Shown here in pieces: positions 35,222-43,564 of a DNA stretch of 64,000 bases. Numbering within the stretch: the stretch's first letter is position 1; each line of letters starts with the position of its first letter. The stretch comes from Streptomyces noursei (GTDB lineage: Bacteria; Actinomycetota; Actinomycetes; Streptomycetales; Streptomycetaceae): contig NZ_CP070326.1 in NCBI RefSeq assembly GCF_016917755.1, positions 2,728,001 to 2,792,000 on the forward strand. Direction: 5' to 3'. The notes under the pieces are model-generated. The model did not search any database. It saw only the letters and a program-made list of their open reading frames with translations, and was not told the DNA's origin. A program made the position numbers and the translations under genes.

Positions 35222-35318
35222 CGCGCCGTTCGGCGCGCCCCTCCCCTCGCTCTACCGTTCCACCGTTCCTCGCCCCGTTCCTCCCCCGCCCTCCCTCCCT
35301 GTTCTCCCTCGTCCATCC
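35222..35318 (+). promoter_or_regulatory. Hairpin plus C-rich, G-poor tract after the leader peptide
   Basis: CGCGCC and GGCGCG (35222-35237) form a tight stem with a GTTC loop. It is followed by a pyrimidine tract at 35241-35318 that has only about 8 G and 3 A in 78 nt. In a genome over 70% GC this strand asymmetry is striking and resembles a Rho-loading (rut) region. I infer an attenuator between the leader peptide and the acetyltransferase gene. Confidence 0.5.
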
Positions 35319-35366
35319 GGCGCGCTCGGACGCCCGAGTGCCGCCGCCGGCCACGGAGGCGCCCCG

Positions 35367-35873
35367 ATGACCGCCGCGCCACGGCCGCCCCGTGCGGCCC
35401 GCCTGACGATCCATCACACCGCCGTCACCGACCCGCTCGCCCGCCCCCTGCTGGACGAGCTCACCCACGAATACAGCACCCGCTACGGCCGTCCCGTGGA
35501 CCTGGACCTGGAGTACCCGGCCGCCGAATTCGGCCCACCCGGGGGCGCGTTCCTGCTGCTCCTGGAGGACGACGAGCCGGTCGCCGGCGGCGCCTACCGC
35601 CGCTACGCCCCGGACACCGCCGAGCTCAAACGGATCTGGACGCACCACGCGCACCGCCGCCGCGGGCTGGCCCGCCGCGTCCTGACCGCCCTGGAGCAGC
35701 ACGCCGCCGCCCGCGGCTACACCCGGCTCTACCTGACCACCGGCCCCCGCCAACCGGAGGCCAAACACCTCTACCTCGCGGCGGGTTACCGCCCCCTGTT
35801 CGACCTGACCGCCGACCCGGAGTCGATCGGCCCGCTGCCGTTCGAGAAGCACCTGGAGATTCCGCGCCCATGA
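35367..35873 (+). CDS. GNAT acetyltransferase of the transporter locus
   Basis: The 168-aa single-domain GNAT has a motif-A-like KRIWTHHAHRRRGLARRVLTALEQHAAARGY (about residues 88-118), preceded by FLLLLEDDEPVAGGAYRRY and followed by YLTTGPRQPEAKHLYLAAGYRP. It would transfer acetyl from acetyl-CoA to an amine. In the B. subtilis parallel, YtmI (SnaB) acetylates S-substituted cysteines before oxidative C-S cleavage. ACGGAGG precedes the ATG at 35367. The stop overlaps the start of the binding-protein gene in ATGA, so the two are coupled and both lie downstream of the Cys leader peptide. Confidence 0.85.
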   Translation: MTAAPRPPRAARLTIHHTAVTDPLARPLLDELTHEYSTRYGRPVDLDLEYPAAEFGPPGGAFLLLLEDDEPVAGGAYRRYAPDTAELKRIWTHHAHRRRGLARRVLTALEQHAAARGYTRLYLTTGPRQPEAKHLYLAAGYRPLFDLTADPESIGPLPFEKHLEIPRP

Positions 35874-36823
35874 CCACCACCCGTCCGTCCGCCACCGCGC
35901 TGCGCACCGCGGCGCTCCTGGTCACCGCGGCCCTGACGGTCACCGCCTGCGGTGCGGGCGGCGCCGCCCCCGGCGCCCGGGACGCCGGGCCGGCCGCGGC
36001 GAGCGCCCGGATCCCCACCACCGACGTGGTCTCCGGCGTGCACGAGGACCCGGCCGCCGCCGCGCTGCTGCCCGCCGACGTCCGCGCCCGCGGCACCCTC
36101 GCCCTGGCCAGCAGCGTCGGCACCCCGCCCGGCGCCACCTATCTGCCCGACGGACGGACCCTGGCCGGCCAGGACATCGACTTCGCGGACGCGGTCGGCA
36201 AGGTCCTCGGCCTGAAACTGACCCGCGAGGTGGCCAGCTTCGAGGCGATCCTGCCGGCGCTGGACAGCGGCAAGTACGACGTGGGCACCGGCAACTTCGG
36301 CGTCACCGACGAACGCCGCGAGACCCTCGACTTCGTCACCTACGTCAACGACGGCCAGGGCTTCGCTGCCCGCCGGGACAGCCCGCTGAAGAAGGTCACC
36401 ACGCTGACCCGGCTGTGCGGCCTGACGGTGGCCACCGGCGCCGGCACCACCTTCGAGACGACTCTGGAGGAGAACAAGCACCGGTGCGCGGACGCCGGCG
36501 AGCAGCCCTACGACGTCAAGACCTACGCCGACCAGGGCGCACTGTGGATCTCGCTCCAACAGGGCCGCAGCGACGTGGTGATGAGCACCATCAACGGGCT
36601 GCGCTACGCGGTGCGGCAACAGCCGGGCCTGCGCTTCCTCAACGAGTTCAAACGGTTGGACGTCGGCTTCGCCTTCAAGAAGGGGACGCCGCTGGCACCC
36701 GCCTTCCAGGCCGCGGTCAACCGGCTGAAGAAGGACGGGACCTACGACCGGATCCTCAAGAAGTGGGGCACCACCCCCTCGGCCATCGCGACATCGCGGA
36801 TCAGCCCACCGGAGATCCGCTGA
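35870..36823 (+). CDS. Amino-acid ABC solute-binding lipoprotein (second)
   Basis: The 317-aa precursor has a lipoprotein signal with the lipobox VTACG (Cys27). The mature SBP family 3 fold includes GQDIDFADAVGKVLGLKLTR, LPALDSGKYDVGTGNFGVTDERRETLDFVTYV and LKKDGTYDRILKKWG. It resembles the first binding protein at its C-terminus and in the PADVRARGTL segment. Two different binding proteins feeding one ATPase and two permeases suggest a widened substrate range, as with TcyJ/TcyK. It is translated from an ATGA overlap with the acetyltransferase gene. No permease follows it. Confidence 0.88.
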   Translation: MTTTRPSATALRTAALLVTAALTVTACGAGGAAPGARDAGPAAASARIPTTDVVSGVHEDPAAAALLPADVRARGTLALASSVGTPPGATYLPDGRTLAGQDIDFADAVGKVLGLKLTREVASFEAILPALDSGKYDVGTGNFGVTDERRETLDFVTYVNDGQGFAARRDSPLKKVTTLTRLCGLTVATGAGTTFETTLEENKHRCADAGEQPYDVKTYADQGALWISLQQGRSDVVMSTINGLRYAVRQQPGLRFLNEFKRLDVGFAFKKGTPLAPAFQAAVNRLKKDGTYDRILKKWGTTPSAIATSRISPPEIR

Positions 36824-37199
36824 CCGGGCACCGCACCCCGGCACCCGTCGGCGGCCCGGGCCCGGATCGCGGCGACCCGCGCCGGGCCCCCGCCGGACGG
36901 GCGACGTCCACGCCGGCCGCCCGGACCGACATACGCCCTGGTCCCGCCCCGAACCTCCTCGCGCGTCGGCCCGATCCAGAGCGGTCAACTTGTCGACACC
37001 ATGACGTAGGCACCGACCGTGATGCCTTTCGTACTGTCAGTTCACCGCCAGGGCACGCGAGCTGACGGCGCACCACCCTCTTTGCACCAGATATGTCACG
37101 AACCCCCCGTGCGGCGGCTATCCGCTTGGCACACCCTCGCCCTCATGGACGACGATAGGGAGAACGGAACACACACGCCGCGGGTGAGAGGAGGCGTCA
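36824..37199. other. 376-bp gap upstream of the sepF-like gene
   Basis: The first 130 bases are very GC-rich with no clean hairpin. The rest drops in GC, as expected for a promoter region. I see no convincing -35/-10 pair, operator, RNA gene or small coding frame. The sepF-like gene has the strong ribosome site GAGAGGAGG just before its ATG. Confidence 0.5.
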
Positions 37200-37649
37200 A
37201 TGGGATCGGTACGCAAGGCAAGTGCCTGGCTTGGCCTCGTGGACGACAACGATGACGAGCGCTACTACGACGACGACTACGCCGAGGGGCACGAGTCCGC
37301 CGAGTCGGGTGGCAACCCCTGGGTGACCGACCCCCGGGTCCAGGTGGCCGACGAGGCCGCCCAGAGCCAGGGCACCCGCATCGCCACGATCACCCCGGCC
37401 TCCTTCCGGGACGCCCGCGGCATCGGGGAGCTCTTCCGGGACGGCGTCCCGGTGATCGTCAACCTGACGGCCATGGAGTCCGCCGACGCCAAGCGGGTGG
37501 TGGACTTCGCGGCCGGCCTGACCTTCGGCCTGCGCGGCTCCATCGAGCGGGTCGCCACCCGGGTGTTCCTGCTCACCCCCGCCGACTACAAGGTCGTCAC
37601 CGGTGAGGCCCGCGGCCACCGCAACGGCGGTTTCTTCAACCAGAGTTGA
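37200..37649 (+). CDS. SepF-like cell-division protein
   Basis: The 149-aa protein has the SepF layout. The N-terminal amphipathic membrane anchor is [16 protein letters not shown], an acidic disordered linker follows ([16 protein letters not shown]), and the C-terminal SepF domain (about 55-145) has [48 protein letters not shown] and [14 protein letters not shown]. SepF links FtsZ to the membrane. The gene is not next to ftsZ, so this is one of the extra SepF paralogues of Streptomyces (SflA/SflB-like), which modulate polymerisation at sites other than the main division ring. It is monocistronic. Confidence 0.88.
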   Translation: MGSVRKASAWLGLVDDNDDERYYDDDYAEGHESAESGGNPWVTDPRVQVADEAAQSQGTRIATITPASFRDARGIGELFRDGVPVIVNLTAMESADAKRVVDFAAGLTFGLRGSIERVATRVFLLTPADYKVVTGEARGHRNGGFFNQS

Positions 37650-37753
37650 GGGGGCGCGGGGGTCCGTTCCGGCCGGGGGTCCGGACCGCGGCAGGGCCGC
37701 GACCGGTTACCGCGCCCCCCGGGAAGCGCCGCGGCCGGCGCCCGGCGAGGGGC

Positions 37754-38947
37754 TCACCGGAAGGCGTCCAGGCCGGTGAGTGCCTTGCCCAGCACCAGTT
37801 GGTGCATCTCCGCGGTGCCCTCGTAGGTCAGCACCGACTCCAGGTTGGTGGCGTGCCGCATGACGGGGTATTCGAGGGAGATCCCGTTGGCGCCGAGGAT
37901 CGTCCGCGCGGTGCGGCAGATGTCGAGCGCCTCGCGGACGTTGTTGAGCTTGCCGAAGCTGATCTGCTCGGGCAGCAGCCGCCGGGCGTCGAACCGCCGC
38001 CCGAGGTGGTGGGCGAGCAGCACGCCCTTGTGGAGTTCCAGCGCCATGTCGGCGAGCTTGGCCTGGGTGAGCTGGAAGGCGCCGATGGGCTTGCCGAACT
38101 GCTCGCGGGTGCGGGCGTAGTCGAGCGCCGCCTCGAAGCAGGACCGCGCCGCCCCCATCGAGCCCCAGACGATCCCGTAGCGGGCGTGGCTCAGGCACCG
38201 CAGCGGGCCGCCCAGCCCCCGGGCCTCCGGCAGCAGCGCGTCGGCGGGCAGCCGCACCTCGTCCAGCACCAACTCGCTGGTGACCGAGGCGCGCAGCGAC
38301 CACTTGTGCTTGATCTCGGGGGCGGAGAAGCCGGCGCTGTCCGTGGGGACGAGGAAGCCCCGGATGCCGTCGTCGGTGCGGGCCCAGACCACCGCGACGC
38401 CGGCCACCGACCCGTTGGTGATCCACATCTTGCGCCCGGTCAGCACCCAGTCCGTGCCGTCCCGCTTGGCGTAGGTGCGCATGCCCGCCGGGTCGGAGCC
38501 GTGGTCCGGCTCGGTCAGCCCGAAGCAGCCGATGACCTCGCCGGAGGCCATCCGCGGCAGCCACTGCCGCTTCTGCTCCTCCGAACCGAAGCGCCAGATC
38601 GCGTACATGGCCAGCGAGCCCTGGACGGAGACCAGCGAGCGGATGCCGGAGTCGGCGGCCTCCAGCTCCAGGCAGGCCAGCCCGTACTGGACGTGCGAGG
38701 CGCCGGCGCAGCCGTAGCCGGTCAGGGACATGCCCAGGGCGCCGATCGCGCCCAGCTCCCGGGCGAGTTCGCGGATGTCGGGGAGTTCGCCGCGCTCGTA
38801 CCAGTCGGCGATGTGCGGCAGGACCCGGTCGGCGGCCCACTGGCGGACGGTGGAGCGGACCGCGCGGTCCTCGTCGGTGAGCAGGTCGTCCAGGCCCAGG
38901 GGGTCGCTGGGGTCGAACGGCGGAAGCGGGGACGGCGTTGCGGGCAT
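37754..38947 (-). CDS. Acyl-CoA dehydrogenase, glutaryl-CoA dehydrogenase-like
   Basis: The 397-aa flavoprotein has GCFGLTEPDHGSDPAGMRT (flavin/substrate region), KMWITNGSVAGVAVVWART and the C-terminal NLESVLTYEGTAEMHQLVLG, where the Glu of TYEGT is the catalytic base position of glutaryl-CoA dehydrogenases. It lacks a signal peptide. By family it oxidises (and may decarboxylate) glutaryl-CoA in lysine/tryptophan degradation, with electrons passing to ETF. No other catabolic genes are adjacent. A near-palindrome at 38983-38999 in its promoter suggests regulation by an unlinked TetR-type protein. Confidence 0.88.
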   Translation of the reverse strand: MPATPSPLPPFDPSDPLGLDDLLTDEDRAVRSTVRQWAADRVLPHIADWYERGELPDIRELARELGAIGALGMSLTGYGCAGASHVQYGLACLELEAADSGIRSLVSVQGSLAMYAIWRFGSEEQKRQWLPRMASGEVIGCFGLTEPDHGSDPAGMRTYAKRDGTDWVLTGRKMWITNGSVAGVAVVWARTDDGIRGFLVPTDSAGFSAPEIKHKWSLRASVTSELVLDEVRLPADALLPEARGLGGPLRCLSHARYGIVWGSMGAARSCFEAALDYARTREQFGKPIGAFQLTQAKLADMALELHKGVLLAHHLGRRFDARRLLPEQISFGKLNNVREALDICRTARTILGANGISLEYPVMRHATNLESVLTYEGTAEMHQLVLGKALTGLDAFR

Positions 38948-38982
38948 GGCGGGCCTCCGGCGGATTCAGCGCTCGCGCGAAA

Positions 38983-38999
38983 AACTAGCAGTGGTAGTT
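38983..38999. promoter_or_regulatory. Near-palindrome upstream of the acyl-CoA dehydrogenase
   Basis: AACTA-N7-TAGTT (AACTAGCAGTGGTAGTT) is symmetric except at three inner positions. It lies 36 bp upstream of the dehydrogenase ATG in a short AT-rich patch that may include the promoter. TetR-type repressors bind comparable sites, and none is encoded adjacently. Confidence 0.5.
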
Positions 39000-39080
39000 A
39001 CGCGCGTCCGACGGTACGGTCCCCGGCACCGCCCGGCAAGGGTCCCCGCCGCGCGGTGCGGCGAGAGGGTGCCGCCCGGT

Positions 39081-40736
39081 TCAGCGGCCGGTGCTCGCGG
39101 GGGCCGGCGTCCCCTCGCACCCCACGACCGGAGCGCTCTCCTCGGCGGCCGTCGCGCCCTCCTCGGTGGCGTCCCGCTCCACGGACTCCGCCGCGGCCCG
39201 GCGCGGCAGCCGCAGCGCGATCCCGGCGCCGACCAGCAGCAGCACGGCACTGGCGACGAGGGTGACCCGCAGACCGTGGACGAAGGAGTCCCGGGCGGCC
39301 ACCCGCAGCGCCTCCCGGGCGTGCTCGCCCAGTCCGGCGGCGACCTTGTACGCCTCGCCGAGCGAGTGCGAGGCCAAGCGGGCGGCCCGGTCGGAGACCC
39401 CCTCGACGCGGCCCAGGCCCGGCGCGTAGGCGGCGTTCATCACGCTGCCGAGCAGCGCCACACCGATCCCGGCGCCCAACTGGTAGGCGGTCTCGCCGAG
39501 CGCCGCCGCACCGCCGGACTGCGCGGCCGGGGCCTCGCTGAGCATCGACTCGTACGCACCGAACAGCGTGGACTGGAAGCCGAAGCCGAGCAGCACGAAG
39601 CCGAGGGACAGCTGCCAGAAGTGGTCCTGGGAGCCCAGCGCGGTCAGCGAGAGCACCGCGAGCGCGGTGAGGGTGAAACCGCCGACGACCATCACCCGCG
39701 GGCCGAGGGCCTGGAGCAGCTTGGAGCCGGTCAGCCCGGCGGCCATCGCGGAGAACACCAGCGGCAGCATCCGCAGCCCGGTCTCCAACGGGCTCAGGTG
39801 CAGCACCAGCTGGAGGTACTGGACGGCGATCAGCTGGAGGCCGACGAGCGCGAGCATGGCGAGCACGATGCAGCCGATGGAGGTGCCGAACGCCGGCCGG
39901 GCGAACAGCCGCATGTCGATCAGCGGATGGGCACGACGCCCCTGCCGACGGACGAAGAGGATCAGCAGCGCGACCCCGATGACGATCGGCAGCAGCGTCG
40001 TCACCCCGACCACCGGGGCACCGCTGCCCAGCCGCTTGACGCCGAAGACGATGCCCAGCACGCCGAGCGCCGCGATCACCGCGCCGAGCAGGTCCCAGGG
40101 ACCGTTGCGCTCGCCCCGGGACTCCGGCAGCAGCCAGCGCCCTATCAGGAACATCGCCGCCATCATCGGGATGTTGATCAGGAAGACCGAGCCCCACCAG
40201 AAGTTCTCGACCAGGAAGCCGCCGAGCACCGGGCCGACCGCGGCGCCGACCGCGGCCACCGCGCTCCACACCCCGATCGCGACCGCCCGCTCCCGCCGGT
40301 CGGGGAAGACCTGACGCAGGATCGACAGCGTCGCGGGCATGATCATGGCGCCGCCGATGCCGAGCAGCGCGCGGGCCGCCATCAGGATCTGCGGGTTGGG
40401 CGCCAGCGCGGCGGCGGCCGAGGCCAGGGCGAAGAGCCCGTAGCCGAGCAGCAGGACGCGACGGCGGCCGACGCGGTCGCCCAGCGTGCCGAAGAGGATC
40501 AGCAGCGAGGCCGCGATCAGCGGGTAGACGTCGACGATCCACAACAGCTCGACCGGGCCGGGGCGGAGGTCCTCGGTGATGGAGGGCACCGCCACGTAGA
40601 GGATGGTGGTGTCCAGCGCGACGAACAGCAGGCTGACGCAGAGCACGGTCAGCACCGTCCAGCGGTTCACACCGCCGCCTGTGTGCCGGGGAACACCAGC
40701 CGTCCGCCCCCTGCCGGACGCGGTCGTCCCTGACAT
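39081..40736 (-). CDS. MFS drug exporter, DHA2 (14-TM) family
   Basis: The 551-aa membrane protein begins near residue 25 with TVLTVLCVSLLFVALDTTILYVAVPSI. That motif and the cytoplasmic loop GTLGDRVGRRRVLLLGYGLF (motif A), together with the motif C-like WSAVAAVGAAVGPVLGG stretch, place it in the DHA2 (EmrB/QacA) drug:H+ antiporters. A long C-terminal loop and a final helix (VTLVASAVLLLVGAGIALRL) precede a Glu/Ser-rich tail. It likely exports hydrophobic toxic compounds or a secondary metabolite. No regulator is adjacent. Confidence 0.9.
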   Translation of the reverse strand: MSGTTASGRGRTAGVPRHTGGGVNRWTVLTVLCVSLLFVALDTTILYVAVPSITEDLRPGPVELLWIVDVYPLIAASLLILFGTLGDRVGRRRVLLLGYGLFALASAAAALAPNPQILMAARALLGIGGAMIMPATLSILRQVFPDRRERAVAIGVWSAVAAVGAAVGPVLGGFLVENFWWGSVFLINIPMMAAMFLIGRWLLPESRGERNGPWDLLGAVIAALGVLGIVFGVKRLGSGAPVVGVTTLLPIVIGVALLILFVRRQGRRAHPLIDMRLFARPAFGTSIGCIVLAMLALVGLQLIAVQYLQLVLHLSPLETGLRMLPLVFSAMAAGLTGSKLLQALGPRVMVVGGFTLTALAVLSLTALGSQDHFWQLSLGFVLLGFGFQSTLFGAYESMLSEAPAAQSGGAAALGETAYQLGAGIGVALLGSVMNAAYAPGLGRVEGVSDRAARLASHSLGEAYKVAAGLGEHAREALRVAARDSFVHGLRVTLVASAVLLLVGAGIALRLPRRAAAESVERDATEEGATAAEESAPVVGCEGTPAPASTGR

Positions 40737-40947
40737 CCAGAACCTCCTGTCATGCGCTCGCCGTGCTGCTCTCGCGGCCCCGGTCCTGGGCGCGACGACG
40801 CGCCGGCGGAACCGGCGGTACGGGCGAGTTGAGACGTCAGACTACGCGAGTCCCCGCGGGACCCGCGTGGCCCACCTCACGGTGAGACGCTCGTCGCAGC
40901 CCCGACGTTCCCGCGGTCGTGCCGGACGGTCGCGCCCGCACCACCTG

Positions 40948-40953
40948 GATAAT
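40948..40953 (+). promoter_or_regulatory. -10 element for a leaderless transcript
   Basis: GATAAT lies 7 bases before the GTG at 40961, so transcription should begin at the start codon. There is no ribosome-binding site, supporting leaderless expression and the choice of 40961 as start. Confidence 0.5.
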
Positions 40954-40960
40954 CGACCGG

Positions 40961-42154
40961 GTGAACGATCTTGCCTCCACCGCCGCACCCGGCCGGGCCC
41001 TGTGTCCGCCCGCCGTCCGTGCCGCGCTCCGCCGCGCCGTCCCCGGCCTGGCGGCGTACGCGGCGATCCGGCTGCTGGGGCTGGTCGCGCTCGGGGCGTG
41101 GTCGGCCGCCGAGGGCAAGGACTGGCACGCCCTGCTGACCGCCCGTTGGGACTCCCTGTGGTACACCCGGGTCGCCGAACAGGGCTACGGCTACACCGTC
41201 CATCTGGCCAACGGCGACGTCCACTCCAACCTGGCGTTCTTCCCACTGCTGCCCTGGCTGGAGCGGGGCCTGTCGGCACTCACCCCGCTGTCCGCCGCGG
41301 ACGCCGGGATGGCGGTGGCCTGGCTGACGTCGCTGGCCGCGGCGCTGGCGCTCTACCTCACCGGGGAGCGGCTGCACGGACCGCGGGCCGGGGTGCTGCT
41401 GGCCGCGCTGTGGGCCGCGCTGCCGGTCGGCGTCGTCCAGTCGATGGCCTACTCGGAGTCGCTGTTCACCGCCCTCGCGGCGTGGGGCGTCTACTGCGTG
41501 CTGACCGGCCGCTGGGTGGCGGCGGGCGTGCTGGCGTCGCTGGCCGGGCTGACCCGGCCGGTGGGCGCCGCGGTGGTCGCCGCGGTGTGGATCACCGCGG
41601 CGGTGACGGTGGCGAACGAGCGGGCCGGCGGGGTCCGGCCGCGCGCCTTCCTGCGCGGCCGGCACCGGCGGATGCTGCTCGGCGTGCTGCTGGCACCGCT
41701 CGGCTGGTGCGGCTACGTCCTGTGGGTCAGCGTCCGCCAGGGGTCGCTCACCGGCTATCTGGACGTCCAGGCCGGCTGGCACAACGGCTTCGACGGCGGG
41801 ATCGCCTTCGGCTCCTTCGTCTGGCACCAGCTCACCGGGCCCGCCTTCGCCGCCGGCCTCGGCCTGCTGGTCGGCGTCGCGCTGGTGATCTGGCTGTATG
41901 TGCACGGCGTACGGAAGGGCCAGCCGCTGCCACTGGCCGTCTACGGCGGGACGGTGCTGCTGATCGCGCTCACCGCCAAGGGCTATTTCGGGTCGAAGCC
42001 GCGGCTGATGATGCCCGCCTTCCCGCTGCTGCTGCCGCTCGCCGCGGGGCTGGCCCGCTGGCGCCCGGTGCGGGCGTGGCTGGTCATCGGGGTGGCGGCG
42101 GTCGGCTCGGCGGTCTACGGCGCGTTCTGGCTCAACGGCTCCGGCCCGCCGTGA
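40961..42154 (+). CDS. Polytopic membrane protein, PIG-V/mannosyltransferase-like
   Basis: The 397-aa protein has about nine hydrophobic helices. A first luminal-type loop, RWDSLWYTRVAEQGYGY, carries the W/R-D-x-x-W-Y pattern of GT-C glycosyltransferases (PIG-V-like). The later segment NLAFFPLLPWLERGL and the mid-protein SMAYSESLFTALAAWGVY resemble the same family. GT-C enzymes use polyprenyl-linked sugars on the outer face of the membrane. The acceptor is unknown. The GTG start at 40961 is supported by a -10-like GATAAT 7 bases upstream; a GTG at 40919 would add 14 residues. Confidence 0.75.
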   Translation: MNDLASTAAPGRALCPPAVRAALRRAVPGLAAYAAIRLLGLVALGAWSAAEGKDWHALLTARWDSLWYTRVAEQGYGYTVHLANGDVHSNLAFFPLLPWLERGLSALTPLSAADAGMAVAWLTSLAAALALYLTGERLHGPRAGVLLAALWAALPVGVVQSMAYSESLFTALAAWGVYCVLTGRWVAAGVLASLAGLTRPVGAAVVAAVWITAAVTVANERAGGVRPRAFLRGRHRRMLLGVLLAPLGWCGYVLWVSVRQGSLTGYLDVQAGWHNGFDGGIAFGSFVWHQLTGPAFAAGLGLLVGVALVIWLYVHGVRKGQPLPLAVYGGTVLLIALTAKGYFGSKPRLMMPAFPLLLPLAAGLARWRPVRAWLVIGVAAVGSAVYGAFWLNGSGPP

Positions 42155-42419
42155 CCGGAAGATCCCGCTCCGTAATCGCCGCCCCGAGGAAAACGCGCTG
42201 CGACACCCGTGCGAATGGCAGATAAACTCCGCCGGCGAAAAACAGATAAGCGTCTATGGCGGCGACACGCGGATGGCCGGAACGGAATCCAGTACCCAAG
42301 AAATTCTCTTCGAAATCCCGGGAACCCGGCCCGGATTGAGACCCATTCCACATCACATCGTCATTACAAAGCGCACGGTTTGACCAAGTGCATACATCAC
42401 AGGCGGTAACGTCGTTTGA

Positions 42420-43457
42420 GTGCGTACCGATGACAAGCTCGACCAGATGGAGGAGCGCCTCCCGACCGACCGCGTCAGACCGCCGCGCATGACCCGGACC
42501 CGGCTGTGGCTGTTCTGGGGCACGCTGGCGGTGTACGCGGCGATCGTCGTCGGGGTACTGGCCGACACCTCCCTGGTCACGATCGACTGGCAGCTCATGC
42601 TGTTCCGGCCGTACAAGCAGTGGCCGGAGATCCATGCCTTCCTCGACTACTTCGTCGTGCTGGGGCAGCGCGGCCCGACCGCGGTGGCGGTCGCGGCCTG
42701 GCTGGGCTGGCGCTGCTGGCGGCAGCGCAACCTCCACCCGCTGCTGGTGCTGGGCGCCTCGCTGCTGCTGCTCAACATCACCGTCGGCGCCGCCAAGCTC
42801 GGCATGGGCCGCCTCGGCCCGCACTACGCGACGACGGTCGGCTCCAACGAGATGTGGCAGAACGGCGACATATTCCCCTCCGGCCACACCGCGAACGCCG
42901 TCGTCACCTGGGGCGTGCTGGCCTATCTGGCGACCACCCCGCTGCGCCGCCGCACCCTGTCGGTGATCGCCGCGCTGGGCGCGCTGGGCGTCGGGATGAC
43001 CACGGTCTACCTCGGCACCCACTGGGTCAGCGACGTCCTGCTGGGCTGGGCCGCGGGGCTGCTGGTGCTGCTGGCGATGCCGTGGCTGGAGCCCGGCATC
43101 ACCTGGGTCGAGGACCGGCTCATGGGCATCCTGCTGCGGCTGTGGCTGCGGCTCCGCCCCGACTCGCTGCGCGGCCCGCTGCCCGCCGGCGCGCTGGCCT
43201 CCGAGCTCGCCCGGCAGCCGATCGCCCCGGACGGGGAGGTCCTGGTGCGGGAAGCGGTCGGCGCCGCCACCGGCGGTCGCACCGCGCACGCCCCCGAGAG
43301 CTGGCCGCACCACCCGCCGCGCCCGCACACCTCGCGCGCCGAGCGCACCCCGGTCACCCCGACCGGCAGCCGCCGGCCGCCGCACGCGGACCGCGTCCCG
43401 CGCGGCGCCGCACCGTTCGGCCCGACCGCCGGCCGTCCCCGCAACGGCGCCGGCTGA
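42420..43457 (+). CDS. PAP2-family membrane phosphatase
   Basis: The 345-aa integral membrane protein has the three PAP2 motifs: KLGMGRLGP (KxxxxxxRP-like), PSGHT (catalytic-site His) and the YLGTHWVSD motif with the His nucleophile and Asp. About six helices lie between residues 28 and 235. The C-terminal 110 residues are Pro/Arg-rich and cytoplasmic. Enzymes of this type dephosphorylate undecaprenyl pyrophosphate or phosphatidate-like lipids. The GTG start at 42420 has no ribosome site, and TAACGT lies 7 bases before it, suggesting a leaderless message. Confidence 0.85.
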   Translation: MRTDDKLDQMEERLPTDRVRPPRMTRTRLWLFWGTLAVYAAIVVGVLADTSLVTIDWQLMLFRPYKQWPEIHAFLDYFVVLGQRGPTAVAVAAWLGWRCWRQRNLHPLLVLGASLLLLNITVGAAKLGMGRLGPHYATTVGSNEMWQNGDIFPSGHTANAVVTWGVLAYLATTPLRRRTLSVIAALGALGVGMTTVYLGTHWVSDVLLGWAAGLLVLLAMPWLEPGITWVEDRLMGILLRLWLRLRPDSLRGPLPAGALASELARQPIAPDGEVLVREAVGAATGGRTAHAPESWPHHPPRPHTSRAERTPVTPTGSRRPPHADRVPRGAAPFGPTAGRPRNGAG

Positions 43458-43494
43458 CCGCTCCCGGGGCCCGGTACGCACACCCCGCCCCGCA

Positions 43495-43537
43495 CGAAGG
43501 CCCCGGCCGCTCCACCTCGGAGCGGCCGGGGCCTTCG
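43495..43537. terminator. Bidirectional terminator between PAP2 and I78 genes
   Basis: Perfect 19-bp arms (43495-43513 and 43519-43537, each containing GGCCCCGGCCGCTCC or its complement) flank the 5-nt loop ACCTC, between convergent genes. Confidence 0.85.
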
Positions 43538-43564
43538 CCGTGTCGACGGGCGGGGGGCGGTCCG

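Noticed and set aside
37650..37753. Long-range complementary GC runs between the sepF-like and acyl-CoA dehydrogenase genes
   Set aside because: The arms are 10 bp with a loop of about 50 bases and simple G/C composition, too weak to call a terminator.
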